Below the pieces are notes generated by a model. That model made no database searches. It was given only the letters and a program-made list of their open reading frames with translations, and had not been told where the DNA came from. Positions 20,175 through 28,023 of a stretch of 64,000 nt of DNA are shown one piece after another (within the stretch, counting starts at the first letter, position 1; every line of letters begins with the position of its first letter). Source of the DNA: RPQJ01 sp963754535 (GTDB lineage Bacteria > Pseudomonadota > Gammaproteobacteria > Steroidobacterales > Steroidobacteraceae); contig CAVWGG010000008.1 of NCBI GenBank assembly GCA_963754535.1, forward strand, positions 1 to 64,000, in the 5' to 3' direction. The position numbers and the translations under genes were made by a program.

Positions 20175-20777
20175 TCAGGCGGGACGCCGTGCCACGACCT
20201 GCACGACGGCGCTCGGGCCTTCGTGGCCACGGCCTTCATGCACTTCGCGCTGGCGCTCCTGCGCGACTTCAAATGCAAGACCCGCAAGTTCGCCCCGCAA
20301 TTGGGCGAGCGTCGGCATGAGGTCGGGGTCGGCAGGCCCGCCGGTCCGGAACTTGAGTTGCTCTGGGGTGTAGGCCTCGAGGATCAGGACACCGCCCGGC
20401 TGCAAGGCCGCACTCGCCTGCCGGTGCACGCGGCAGCGCAGCGCGCTCGGCAAGTGACACCAGATCGAGACGATGCCGCCCCAGCCACCCGATCGCTCCA
20501 GATTCCAGTCGGCAAGGTCAGCCACGACGGTCGCGATGCGGACCCCACGCAGAGCTGCGAGTGCCACCGCCTTCTCGAGCCCGACCGATGACTGGTCGAC
20601 CGCAGTGACGTCGAATCCTCGCTCGGCAAGGAAGACGGCGTTACGCCCCTCGCCTTCACCCAGGCACAGCACTGGCTCACCGGCAGGGAGGGCCCCCGCG
20701 TGGTCCCGCAGAAACTCATTGGGCTGGGTGCCGTAGAAGAATCCCTCGCCCGAGTACCGTTCGTCCCAGGAAATCAT
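20175..20777 (-). CDS. Class I SAM-dependent methyltransferase
   Basis: This 200-residue methyltransferase carries motif I as VLCLGEGEGRNAVFLAERG, the acidic loop VTAVDQSS, and motifs around GGIVSIWCHLPS and ALQPGGVLILEAY. The opening WDERYSGEGFFYGTQPNEFL is typical of the thiopurine/TehB-like group that methylates small thiols, selenite or tellurite. This fits the nearby sulfide and thiol genes but is not proof. I chose the ATG of MISWDERYS. Two further in-frame ATGs lie 15 and 30 bp upstream. It is divergent from the sulfide:quinone oxidoreductase gene across a notably AT-rich 120 bp region. Confidence 0.82.
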   Translation of the reverse strand: MISWDERYSGEGFFYGTQPNEFLRDHAGALPAGEPVLCLGEGEGRNAVFLAERGFDVTAVDQSSVGLEKAVALAALRGVRIATVVADLADWNLERSGGWGGIVSIWCHLPSALRCRVHRQASAALQPGGVLILEAYTPEQLKFRTGGPADPDLMPTLAQLRGELAGLAFEVAQERQREVHEGRGHEGPSAVVQVVARRPA

Positions 20778-20817
20778 CGTATCGCGCTCCATGACGAAGA
20801 CCGGCATGGTAACAGAC

Positions 20818-20849
20818 TTGCCTAATTTAGCGTTCTCTAATATTATAAT
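20818..20849 (+). promoter_or_regulatory. Candidate sigma-70 promoter in AT-rich divergent region
   Basis: A perfect TATAAT lies at 20844-20849, about 50 bp before the sqr start codon. TTGCCT at 20818-20823 could be the -35 box, although the 20 bp spacing is longer than ideal. The same AT island also reads TATAAT on the minus strand toward the methyltransferase gene. The drop in GC against the surroundings is obvious, and short inverted TAAT/ATTA repeats could be a repressor site. Confidence 0.4.
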
Positions 20850-20897
20850 CGTGCGCACACGACCAAATCCAGGCTGCCGGAAGGCAGGGGGAAAGAG

Positions 20898-22166
20898 ATG
20901 GCTAAAGTAATCGTCCTCGGAGCGGGTCTCGGCGGCGTGGCCTGCGCCTATGAGATGAAGAAGAAACTCGGCCCCGGCCACGCGGTAACACTCGTCGGCA
21001 GTTCCCCCTACTTCGAGTTCACTCCGTCGAATCCGTGGGTCGCTGTCGGTTGGCGCAAGCCCGAACAGACTCGCGTCGAACTGGCAGGGCCGCTCGCCGC
21101 CAAGAATGTCGGCTGGATCCCGAAGTTGGTGCAGAAGATCGATGCCGAAGCGTCGAAACTGGTCTTCGAGGACGGCACGGAAGAGTCCTACGACTACCTG
21201 GCGATCACGACCGGCCCGAAACTCGCTTTCGACGAAGTCCCGGGCCTCGGCCCGAAGGGTCACACCGTCTCGATCTGCACGCAGGCTCACGCGCTGGATG
21301 CGTGGGACAAGTACCAGGAGTTCCTGAAGAATCCCGGTCCGATCGTGATCGGCGCGGTCGCCAGCGCGAGCTGCTTCGGACCTGCCTATGAAATGGCGAT
21401 GATCGTCGACTCGGACCTGCGCAAGCGCAAGCTGCGCCACAAGGTGCCAATGACGTTCGTGACGTCGGAACCCTACATCGGCCACATGGGGCTGGGCGGC
21501 GTCGGCGACAGCAAGGGCCTGATGGAGTCGACCCTGCGGCAGCGTCACATCCAGTGGGTGACCAATGCCAAGGTCACCTCGGTCGAACCCGGCATCGTCA
21601 ACGCGACGGAGTTCGGTGAGGACGGCTCCGTCCGCAAGGAACACAAGCTGCCGTTCGGCTGGTCGATGATCCTTCCCGCGTTCAAGGGCGTGGATGCCGT
21701 GGCAGGCGTCCCGGAACTCTGCAATCCACGCGGCTTCGTCCTGATCGACGAGTACCAGCGCAGCAAGAAGTACCGCAACATATTTTCCGCCGGTGTGTGC
21801 GTCGCCATTCCCCCGGTCGAGGTCACGACGGTGCCGACGGGCGCGCCAAAGACCGGATTCATGATCGAGTCGATGGTGCATGCGATCTGCGAGAACATCG
21901 CCGCCGACGTCGCAGGACAACCGGCCTCAGCACGTGGCACCTGGAACGCGATCTGCCTCGCCGACTTCGGCGACACAGGCGCAGCGTTCGTCGCCTTGCC
22001 GCAGATACCACCGCGCAACGTCACCTGGGCGCGCGAAGGCAAGTGGGTGCACGTCGCCAAGATCGCCTTCGAGAAGTATTTCCTGCGCAAGGTGAAGACC
22101 GGCTCGATCACGCCCATCTACGAGAAGTACGTGCTCAAGACGCTGGGGATCGACGCCCTGCAGTGA
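20898..22166 (+). CDS. sqr: Sulfide:quinone oxidoreductase, type I
   Basis: This 422-residue membrane-associated flavoprotein oxidises sulfide to sulfane sulfur or polysulfide and passes electrons to quinone. The N-terminal dinucleotide-binding motif is VIVLGAGLGGVACAYE, and the second FAD/quinone regions are LAITTGPKLAFDEVPG and YRNIFSAGVCVAIPP. Three cysteines at 127 (SICTQAH), 159 (SASCFGPAYE) and 353 (NAICLADFGD) match almost exactly the catalytic trio of type I SQRs (128, 160 and 356 in the Acidithiobacillus enzyme). The C-terminus has the amphipathic region KIAFEKYFLRKVKTG for membrane binding. A DUF302 gene follows after 36 bp. The start ATG has a purine-rich AGGGGGAAAGAG about 6 bp upstream. 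Confidence 0.93.
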   Translation: MAKVIVLGAGLGGVACAYEMKKKLGPGHAVTLVGSSPYFEFTPSNPWVAVGWRKPEQTRVELAGPLAAKNVGWIPKLVQKIDAEASKLVFEDGTEESYDYLAITTGPKLAFDEVPGLGPKGHTVSICTQAHALDAWDKYQEFLKNPGPIVIGAVASASCFGPAYEMAMIVDSDLRKRKLRHKVPMTFVTSEPYIGHMGLGGVGDSKGLMESTLRQRHIQWVTNAKVTSVEPGIVNATEFGEDGSVRKEHKLPFGWSMILPAFKGVDAVAGVPELCNPRGFVLIDEYQRSKKYRNIFSAGVCVAIPPVEVTTVPTGAPKTGFMIESMVHAICENIAADVAGQPASARGTWNAICLADFGDTGAAFVALPQIPPRNVTWAREGKWVHVAKIAFEKYFLRKVKTGSITPIYEKYVLKTLGIDALQ

Positions 22167-22202
22167 TCATTTTGCGGTCCGTTTCGGCATCGAGGTCAAG
22201 AC

Positions 22203-22586
22203 ATGCGGTATGAGGTCAAGACGAGCAAGAGCGTCGACCAGGCAACCACCGATCTGGAGGCTGCTGTCCGACGTAATGGGTTCGGGGTCCTGCACCAGTA
22301 CGACCTTAAGAAGACCCTTGCAAGCAAAGGCGTGGACCTGCCCCACGAGTGCCGGATTCTGGAGGTATGCAATCCCCAGCAGGCGGCCCGCGTATTGGCC
22401 AGCGACATGGGAATGAACATTGCCCTGCCCTGCCGCATTTCCGTCTACGAAGACGGCGGCACGACCCGCATCGGCATGGCAAGGCCGACCGCCCTGCTGG
22501 CGAGCCTATCCGATGCGCCCGAGTTGGCGGCCGTCGCTCTCGAGGTCGAGCAGGCGACCATCAGGATGATCGACGAGGCCAGGTAG
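22203..22586 (+). CDS. DUF302 domain protein
   Basis: This 127-residue soluble protein has the DUF302 core: MRYEVKTSKSVDQATTDLEAAV, then GFGVLHQYDLKKTLASKG, then CRILEVCNPQQAARVLASD and CRISVYEDGG. DUF302 proteins frequently occur beside sulfur-oxidation and sulfide-detoxification genes, and their exact role is unknown. Here it lies 36 bp downstream of sqr on the same strand, so it is probably co-transcribed with it. Two cysteines (CRILEVC) flank a strand and could bind sulfane sulfur or a metal, which is a guess. The protein lacks a signal peptide. Confidence 0.85.
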   Translation: MRYEVKTSKSVDQATTDLEAAVRRNGFGVLHQYDLKKTLASKGVDLPHECRILEVCNPQQAARVLASDMGMNIALPCRISVYEDGGTTRIGMARPTALLASLSDAPELAAVALEVEQATIRMIDEAR

Positions 22587-22645
22587 CGGGCGGACAGCCA
22601 GTCCAGTATGAGAGCAGCAAGCCAGGTTCGGCCAGAATCCGACGC

Positions 22646-23005
22646 TCACTCTGGAACCCGGCCGCACCCTTTCGATGCGCAAGGATGCACGCCCAGGTGC
22701 CTGCCGCCCCGCACCGGTGGTTCATCGGGCAACGCCAAGCCGCGCTCTTTGGCGCGAATTTTCATCGCCTCGTGAATCGCCTGGCGTAACCGTTCGCGCT
22801 CTTCGGGCGTCTCGAGTCCGCGCATCGTCGCGCGATATTGAGCTCGTTCGTCATCGCTCATGAGTTGCCAGCCGTGCAACAGTGGCTGTGGCGCCGTGGC
22901 TGTCGTCACTGGTTCCTGTTCCGGCAACATTTGCGCCTGCGCGCCAGGAATGACCAGCACCAGGATGCCCGCAATGATTGCCGTCGCGCGATTGAGGTTG
23001 AACAT
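22646..23005 (-). CDS. Small exported protein, unknown function
   Basis: This is a 119-residue protein with a clear signal peptide (MFNLNRATAIIAGILVLVIPGAQAQ). The mature part has a charged helical region (MSDDERAQYRATMRGLETPEERERLRQAIHEAMKIRAKERG) followed by a proline-rich tail with a cysteine pair. The helical part looks like small periplasmic proteins that bind metals or membranes, but I recognise no named family. The start with GGAG 6 bp upstream is preferred over an ATG 12 bp earlier. It converges on the DUF302 gene and lies in a group of three small exported proteins divergent from the two-component genes at 24.0 kb. It might be one of their targets. Confidence 0.6.
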   Translation of the reverse strand: MFNLNRATAIIAGILVLVIPGAQAQMLPEQEPVTTATAPQPLLHGWQLMSDDERAQYRATMRGLETPEERERLRQAIHEAMKIRAKERGLALPDEPPVRGGRHLGVHPCASKGCGRVPE

Positions 23006-23119
23006 TCGGAGCTCCATGCAAGGTTTGGCACGAACAACCCCGCTACGCCGGGGGTAGCGACAACCCCGGCGTAGCGGGAACGAGCGCTACGTCACTTCGG
23101 CGTTCGAACGCGCTTCTGG

Positions 23120-23363
23120 CTACGGACCTTCTTCGGCGCGATCGGTCTGGTCCTGAGCGTGCAGACGACTCACGCTTCTGGAGCTGATCGGCAGCCTGGT
23201 CCTGAGTGTGCAGACGATCACGCGTCTGGAGCTGATCGGCAGTCTGGTCCTGCGTGTGCAGACGATCGCGCGTCTGGAGCTGGTCGGCCGACATGGCCGT
23301 GACCGGCGCGGCGATGAGGGTGCCGACGACCAGTGCGCTGGCGAAGATACGACTAAACATCAT
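23120..23363 (-). CDS. Small exported repeat protein, one apparent frameshift
   Basis: The protein begins MMFSRIFASALVVGTLIAAPVTAMS, a signal peptide preceded by AAGGAG at a good distance. The mature part is three tandem 16-residue units of the form ADQLQTRDRLHTQDQT, followed by DRAEEGP. In the third unit one extra base at about 23169 shifts the frame, so the sequence as written would run on to 23043 with a basic tail. Deleting it restores the third repeat, an end at 23120 and exactly 81 codons. The highly polar, Gln/Asp/Arg repeats suggest an unstructured or coiled periplasmic peptide. No function is known. It is one of three small exported genes here. Confidence 0.6.
23147..23291 (-). repeat. 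Tandem repeat, three 48-bp units
   Basis: Three units starting at about 23147, 23196 and 23244 encode the 16-residue repeat of the exported protein. The first unit on the plus strand (the last in the protein) is 49 bp because it holds one extra C near 23169. The units differ at only a few positions, mostly synonymous or conservative, so the coding sense has been maintained. Confidence 0.9.
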
Positions 23364-23513
23364 GGTCCTTCTCCTTGAGCTGACCGCAGGGGGTTCGCGG
23401 TCCATGGAGTCATCCTGCAGGCGCTCTGTAACCCAGGTACGACGTGCGCGTATCGAAGTGTTGCGGCTTGCATCTGTTTGCATCGAGTGCGGCTCATGCA
23501 ATGCGAAGGGCGT

Positions 23514-23900
23514 TCATCGTGTTCGCCCGGGGCGGGGTGGCCTGTGGGGCGAGCGAGATCGGTCCGGGGCCCTGGGAGCCGCGCGTTCGCGACTACCGGC
23601 CGCGGCTCGCGCTGCTGCGTCGGGTCCGGCGGTCGCTGCCCGTTGCTGCGCAGCCCTGTCGGGCCGCGACGCGCTATCCGGTCGGACGGGCGTTTCCTGC
23701 TGTCGCTCGGCGTTGCCAACCCTGACGGCCTCGCGCGCCTCGTACCCTGCTCCGTAAGGGAGATCCTCTGCCTTGGTTGCTGCGGTTGGGCCCGAATTGT
23801 CATCCGGTGTTGGGTCCGCGGCCTGAATCGTAACCGGGCTGCAGGCAAGAACCATCAGGATCAGGCAGGCCGACGTTTTCATGGCAAATGCTCGTGGCAT
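23514..23900 (-). CDS. Exported Pro/Arg-rich protein, unknown function
   Basis: This 128-residue protein starts MPRAFAMKTSACLILMVLACSPVTIQA, a signal peptide, with a strong GAGGGAG about 8 bp before the first ATG. After AADPTPDDNSGPTAATKAEDLPYGAGYEA the sequence becomes rich in Arg, Ala, Pro and Gln without a recognisable fold. The Arg/Pro-rich last 40 residues could reflect a frame slip like those in neighbouring genes, because other frames stay open there. I cannot decide. It is divergent from the OmpR-type regulator, with 135 bp between the starts, so the regulator might control it. Confidence 0.5.
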   Translation of the reverse strand: MPRAFAMKTSACLILMVLACSPVTIQAADPTPDDNSGPTAATKAEDLPYGAGYEAREAVRVGNAERQQETPVRPDSASRPDRAAQQRAATAGPDAAARAAAGSRERAAPRAPDRSRSPHRPPRPGRTR

Positions 23901-24035
23901 GGCTTCCGCTCCCTCTGGCGATATGCTGCGCCCCGCCTGTAACAGCGCGAAGGCCGCCGTGTATCGTTTTGTATCGAGTTGCATCAGATTGCATCGGGGG
24001 CGGATATGGTGGCGCGGCCGGCTTACACTGCACCC

Positions 24036-24743
24036 ATGAACTCTCAGGACCGCGTACTGGTCGTGGACGACGATCCGGCGCTGCGAAACCTGCTCTCCGA
24101 CTACCTTACCGATGTCGGATTCAGCGTGGACCTCGCTGCCGACGGCGAGCAAATGCGCCGCGCTTTGTCGAAGTGCATGCCGGACGTCATCGTCCTTGAC
24201 CTGATGTTGCCGGGCACGGACGGATTGGCGCTGACTCGCGAGGTGAGAGCCTCGTCGAATGTGCCCATCCTGATGCTGTCGGCCCGAGGCGAGGAAATCG
24301 ACCGCGTCGTGGGCCTGGAGGTTGGCGCGGACGACTACATCGCAAAACCGTTCAGCCCGCGCGAACTGCTGGCGAGGTTGCGCGCGCTACTGCGTCGCGC
24401 CCAGGTTGCACCTGCGGTCCAGTCGGTTGAGACGCCTACGTTCGGGCCCTTCCGGCTGGAGGTGGCCTCGCGGCGGCTGCTGAAGGGTCGCGACGACGTC
24501 GGTCTATCCACTGCGGAGTTCGACCTGCTCCGGGTATTCGTGGAGCGCCCGAACCGCGTGCTGAGCCGCGACATCCTTCTCGACCTGCTCAAGGGTTATG
24601 AGCGCGACCCGTTCGATCGCACTGTCGACATTCGGGTTGCGCGGCTGCGGCGCAAGATCGAATCCGATCCATCCAGCCCGGCATTTATTCGCACGGTGCG
24701 GGGCGAGGGCTATCTTTTCAATCCACGCGGCAACCAGGACTGA
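24036..24743 (+). CDS. OmpR-family response regulator
   Basis: This 235-residue regulator has a receiver domain (RVLVVDDDPAL, VIVLDLMLPGTDG with Asp55, LSARGEE, IAKPFSPREL) and a winged-helix OmpR/PhoB DNA-binding domain (LSTAEFDLLRVFVERPNRVLSRDILLDLL, then RTVDIRVARLRRKIE and IRTVRGEGYLF). The ATG at 24036 begins the conserved receiver. An upstream in-frame start would add 19 residues not seen in the family. The histidine kinase follows 9 bp later, so the two form an operon. The sensed signal is unknown. The neighbouring small exported proteins and sulfur genes are the natural candidates for targets. Confidence 0.92.
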   Translation: MNSQDRVLVVDDDPALRNLLSDYLTDVGFSVDLAADGEQMRRALSKCMPDVIVLDLMLPGTDGLALTREVRASSNVPILMLSARGEEIDRVVGLEVGADDYIAKPFSPRELLARLRALLRRAQVAPAVQSVETPTFGPFRLEVASRRLLKGRDDVGLSTAEFDLLRVFVERPNRVLSRDILLDLLKGYERDPFDRTVDIRVARLRRKIESDPSSPAFIRTVRGEGYLFNPRGNQD

Positions 24744-24752
24744 GGTTTGCGC

Positions 24753-26063
24753 GTGCGCCGTTCACTTAGCCTGACGCAGCAGAACGCATTGCTGCTCGTC
24801 GCGGTGTTCATTGCGTTTGAAGTACTCACTGCAATCGCAGTCATGTCATTCCTGATGGTACCTATGGCGCGTCGCGGTGCCGGTGACCTGAGTGAACTGC
24901 TGGCCCTTACGGCTCAAACCTGGAGTGAGCTTCCTCCCGCGACGCGCCCCGCCTTCCAGCGTCAGCTCGCCGAGCACCATGAAATCGTGCTGCTGCCGAC
25001 GCCGTTGCCTGACGAACTCGAGGAAGCGCATCGAGGCCCGTACCTGCAGGAGCTGAGAAAGTCGCTGTCGGTTCACTTCAACCAGAACGTCGAGGTCAGG
25101 AGTTCGCGGCGCGCCGGCAAGGAGTGGCACTGGGTGGAACTGCCAAGCGGTGGCAGGACACTGTGGCTGGGATTTCTCCACAGCCGCGATGGCACGCAGC
25201 CCGGAATGACCGTCGTCGTCATCCTTGGCGTGGGCCTGTTGCTCGCATTCCTGGCGGCATGGTGGCTCGCACGCCAGACCATCGCCCCGTTGAAGCGACT
25301 CAATGAAGCGGTCGCCGTGCTGGGACGGGGCGAGACACCTGCGACGTTGCCTGAGACCGGTCCGCGCGAGCTGGCGGCGCTGGCGTATCGCTTCAACGCG
25401 CTCGTTCGGCAGGTGCACGAACTGCTGGATGGTCGAACGACATTGCTGGCTGGACTGTCGCACGACCTTCGAACACCGTTGGCGAGGATGCGCCTTGCGC
25501 TTGAAATGCTGGGTCGCCGTCCGGATCCGAAGTGGATCGAGCAGATTGAAACCGACATCGAAGAGATGAATCGCCTCGTGGGCGACATGCTGGAGCTGGC
25601 GCGTGGGCTGGGCCAGGAAAAGCCCAGTCCGATCGATGTCAGCATTTTGCTGGAAGATCTCGCGCAACGCGCCCGGGACGCAGGTACGCAGGTCGAAGTT
25701 ACGTGCGAACCGTGCATAGTCTCGGCGGCGCCCATGGCATTGCTCAGGTTGTTGGGCAACCTGATCTCCAATGCACAACGCTATGGTGGCGACGAGCCCT
25801 TGGAGATCCGTGCTGAACGATCCGGATCCACGGTACGGATCGGGGTGCTGGACCGAGGGCCCGGCATTCCACCCGACCAGATCGAGACTGTCTTCCGACC
25901 ATTCCACCGCGTCGATGCGTCGCGCAGCGTCACGACAGGAGGCGCCGGGCTCGGGTTAGCCATCGTCCAACAGCTTGCGCAGTCCAACGGCTGGTCCGTC
26001 CACCTCGAGAATCGCGACGGAGGCGGTCTCGCAGCCTGGCTGACGTTGCCGTGCAGTAGCTGA
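24753..26063 (+). CDS. EnvZ-like sensor histidine kinase
   Basis: This membrane kinase has an N-terminal transmembrane segment (NALLLVAVFIAFEVLTAIAVM), a periplasmic domain of about 120 residues with many acidic and histidine residues, a second transmembrane segment (MTVVVILGVGLLLAFLAAWW), a HAMP linker, the phosphoacceptor GLSHDLRTPLARMR, and an ATPase domain with NLISNAQRYGG, DRGPGIPPDQ and GGAGLGLAIVQQL. A GTG at 24753 is placed 8 bp after GAGG and is my preferred start. A TTG two codons earlier is equally in frame. It is paired with the OmpR-type regulator upstream, and its stop overlaps the ATG of the TauE-type exporter, linking the sensor to that transporter. Confidence 0.9.
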   Translation: MRRSLSLTQQNALLLVAVFIAFEVLTAIAVMSFLMVPMARRGAGDLSELLALTAQTWSELPPATRPAFQRQLAEHHEIVLLPTPLPDELEEAHRGPYLQELRKSLSVHFNQNVEVRSSRRAGKEWHWVELPSGGRTLWLGFLHSRDGTQPGMTVVVILGVGLLLAFLAAWWLARQTIAPLKRLNEAVAVLGRGETPATLPETGPRELAALAYRFNALVRQVHELLDGRTTLLAGLSHDLRTPLARMRLALEMLGRRPDPKWIEQIETDIEEMNRLVGDMLELARGLGQEKPSPIDVSILLEDLAQRARDAGTQVEVTCEPCIVSAAPMALLRLLGNLISNAQRYGGDEPLEIRAERSGSTVRIGVLDRGPGIPPDQIETVFRPFHRVDASRSVTTGGAGLGLAIVQQLAQSNGWSVHLENRDGGGLAAWLTLPCSS

Positions 26064-26824
26064 TGCTGCTGGCAGTCCTCGGTGCACTGGCAATCGGCCT
26101 CAGCCTGGGCCTGCTCGGCTCCGGCGGATCCATCCTGACCGTGCCGGTGCTGCACTACCTGCTGCACCAGCCGGAGCAGGTCGCGATCGCCGGTTCATTG
26201 CTCGTGGTAGGCCTGATTGCGACCGCAGCATGCGTTCCGTACGCGCTAGCGAAGCTCGTTGATTGGCGCAATGTCCTGCGGTTCGGCCTGCCGGGAATGG
26301 CTGGCGCCTGGATCGGCGCCTCTCTCGCCCGCTGGATCCCAGGCACTTTGCAACTGGCCCTGTTCGCCGTCGTGATGCTGCTCGCCGCATGGCGAATGCT
26401 GCGTGCCGCGCCGGTCGAGGCAACCTCGGCCAAGCCCCATCCCGTTGCGATCGTCGCGGGCGGCACGGCCGTGGGCGCATTGAGCGGGCTGGTGGGTGTC
26501 GGCGGCGGATTCCTGATCGTGCCAGCGCTGGTGCTGCTGGCGGCCGTGCCGATGTCGAGCGCCGTGGGCACCAGTCTCGCCGTCATTGCCATGAATTCGT
26601 TCACGGGCTTCGGCAAGTACCTCCTCGTGCTGGACGCCAAGGGTGTCGTGCTCGACTGGCGCACGTTACTCGCCATCGCTGTGGTTGGAGTCGTCGGGAG
26701 CATGGCCGGCAATCGCATCGGCCGACGCATGCCGCAGGCAACGTTGCGCAAGCTGTTCGGCCTGTTCCTCGTCGCGATGGGGATCTTCGTCGCCGCGGAC
26801 GCCGTGCCGCGTTTGCTGCACTGA
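26063..26824 (+). CDS. TauE/SafE-type sulfite/anion exporter
   Basis: This 253-residue polytopic membrane protein has about eight hydrophobic segments in two homologous halves, each opened by a glycine-rich motif (LGLLGSGGSILTVPVL and SGLVGVGGGFLIVPALV) typical of the TauE/SafE/TSUP family. Members export sulfite, sulfoacetate or related sulfur anions. The ATG overlaps the stop of the histidine kinase gene (TGATG), so translation is probably coupled. With sqr and DUF302 nearby it may export sulfite or thiosulfate formed from sulfide oxidation. The substrate is inferred from context and could be another anion. Confidence 0.85.
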   Translation: MLLAVLGALAIGLSLGLLGSGGSILTVPVLHYLLHQPEQVAIAGSLLVVGLIATAACVPYALAKLVDWRNVLRFGLPGMAGAWIGASLARWIPGTLQLALFAVVMLLAAWRMLRAAPVEATSAKPHPVAIVAGGTAVGALSGLVGVGGGFLIVPALVLLAAVPMSSAVGTSLAVIAMNSFTGFGKYLLVLDAKGVVLDWRTLLAIAVVGVVGSMAGNRIGRRMPQATLRKLFGLFLVAMGIFVAADAVPRLLH

Positions 26825-27010
26825 CGTCGCAAGATTGCGAGCGAATAGCAGAAAGGCGCGCCTGACAACTCGCGAATCGACCTGCCCGCCCTGGCCGTAA
26901 TGATCAACCGTTGGCGCTCGTCGAACAGCGTAGCGCAGGCGACCACTTACCTTTGTCGGGGTTGAATTCGAAGACGCCGTCTTCAGGCTAGAGCTTGTTA
27001 TGCTGACGCA

Positions 27011-28009
27011 ATGAGATACTCAAGGATCGTCGGCACCGGGGCCTACCTGCCGGCCAAGGCGCTGACCAACCAGGAAATCGAGCAACGCATCGAGACCAGC
27101 GACGAGTGGATTTTCTCGCGGACTGGTATTCGCAGCCGCTTCGTCGCGGACGAGGATGAGCAGGCATCGGACCTGGCCTTGCATGCCTCGCGCCGTGCGA
27201 TGGATGCCGCGGGAGTGACGGCCGACGACATCGACCTGATCGTGCTGGCCACGAGCACACCCGACATGATCTTTCCGTCGACGGCCTGCCTGCTGCAACG
27301 GAAGCTCGGTGTGAGCCACGGCGCCGCCTTCGACGTACAGGCTGCCTGCACCGGCTTTCTGTACGCCGTATCGATCGCCGACAAGTTCGTGGCGAGCGGT
27401 CAGTGCAAATGCGCTCTCGTGGTGGGAACCGAGGTCTTCTCGCGCCTGCTCGACTGGAGTGACCGCCGCACCTGCGTGCTGTTTGGCGACGGTGCGGGCG
27501 CGGTCATCCTGAGGCAGTCAGAACAGCCCGGCATTCTTTCGAGCCATCTGCACGCCGACGGTCGGCAGAGCCATATCCTCGAGGTCGCCGGCCACGTGAA
27601 GGACGGCGTCCTGCATGACCATGCCTTCCTGCACATGGACGGACAGGCGGTGTTCAAGTTCGCGGTACGGGCCCTGGAAGATGTCTGCAACGAGGCACTG
27701 GCCGCGAATGGACTGGCTGGCTCCGACCTCGACTGGGTGGTGCCGCACCGGCGAATGTCCGCATCATCCAGGCAACTGCGAACAAGCTCGGTCTGCCGAA
27801 CGACAAGAACGTCACGACGCTGGAGACCCAGGGCAACACCTCTGCCGCTTCCGTGCCGCTGGCGCTCGACGCCGCCGTCCGTGACGGCCGCATCCAGCCC
27901 GGCCACCTGGTGCTCCTGGAGGCTGTCGGTGCCAGCATGACTGGGGAGCCAGTTGCTGCGCCAGCTCATCCCGCCGATCAATCGGCAATCGTCGTTCACC
28001 GGGAACTAG
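27011..28009 (+). CDS. Beta-ketoacyl-ACP synthase III-like (FabH), three apparent 1-bp deletions
   Basis: This 333-residue FabH-type condensing enzyme starts fatty-acid-like chains by joining an acyl-CoA to malonyl-ACP. The nucleophile is in QAACTGFLYA (Cys113, E. coli Cys112). The histidine region VVPH is followed in another frame by ANVRIIQATANKLGL, and the asparagine is in TQGNTSAASVPLALD. One missing base near 27749 breaks the PHQAN motif. Two more missing bases near 27940 and 27946 disturb the final strand, after which SQLLRQLIPPINRQ ends at 28009. Adding three bases gives 334 codons. The catalytic triad would be complete. It is a single gene without other fatty-acid genes beside it, so a special chain-initiation role is possible. 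Confidence 0.78.
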
Positions 28010-28023
28010 CCTCCTGGCGTGAG

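Noticed and set aside
23147..23291. Possible CRISPR array from regularly spaced repeats.
   Set aside because: The 48-bp units are contiguous without spacers, are in frame with a signal-peptide protein, and encode a peptide repeat.
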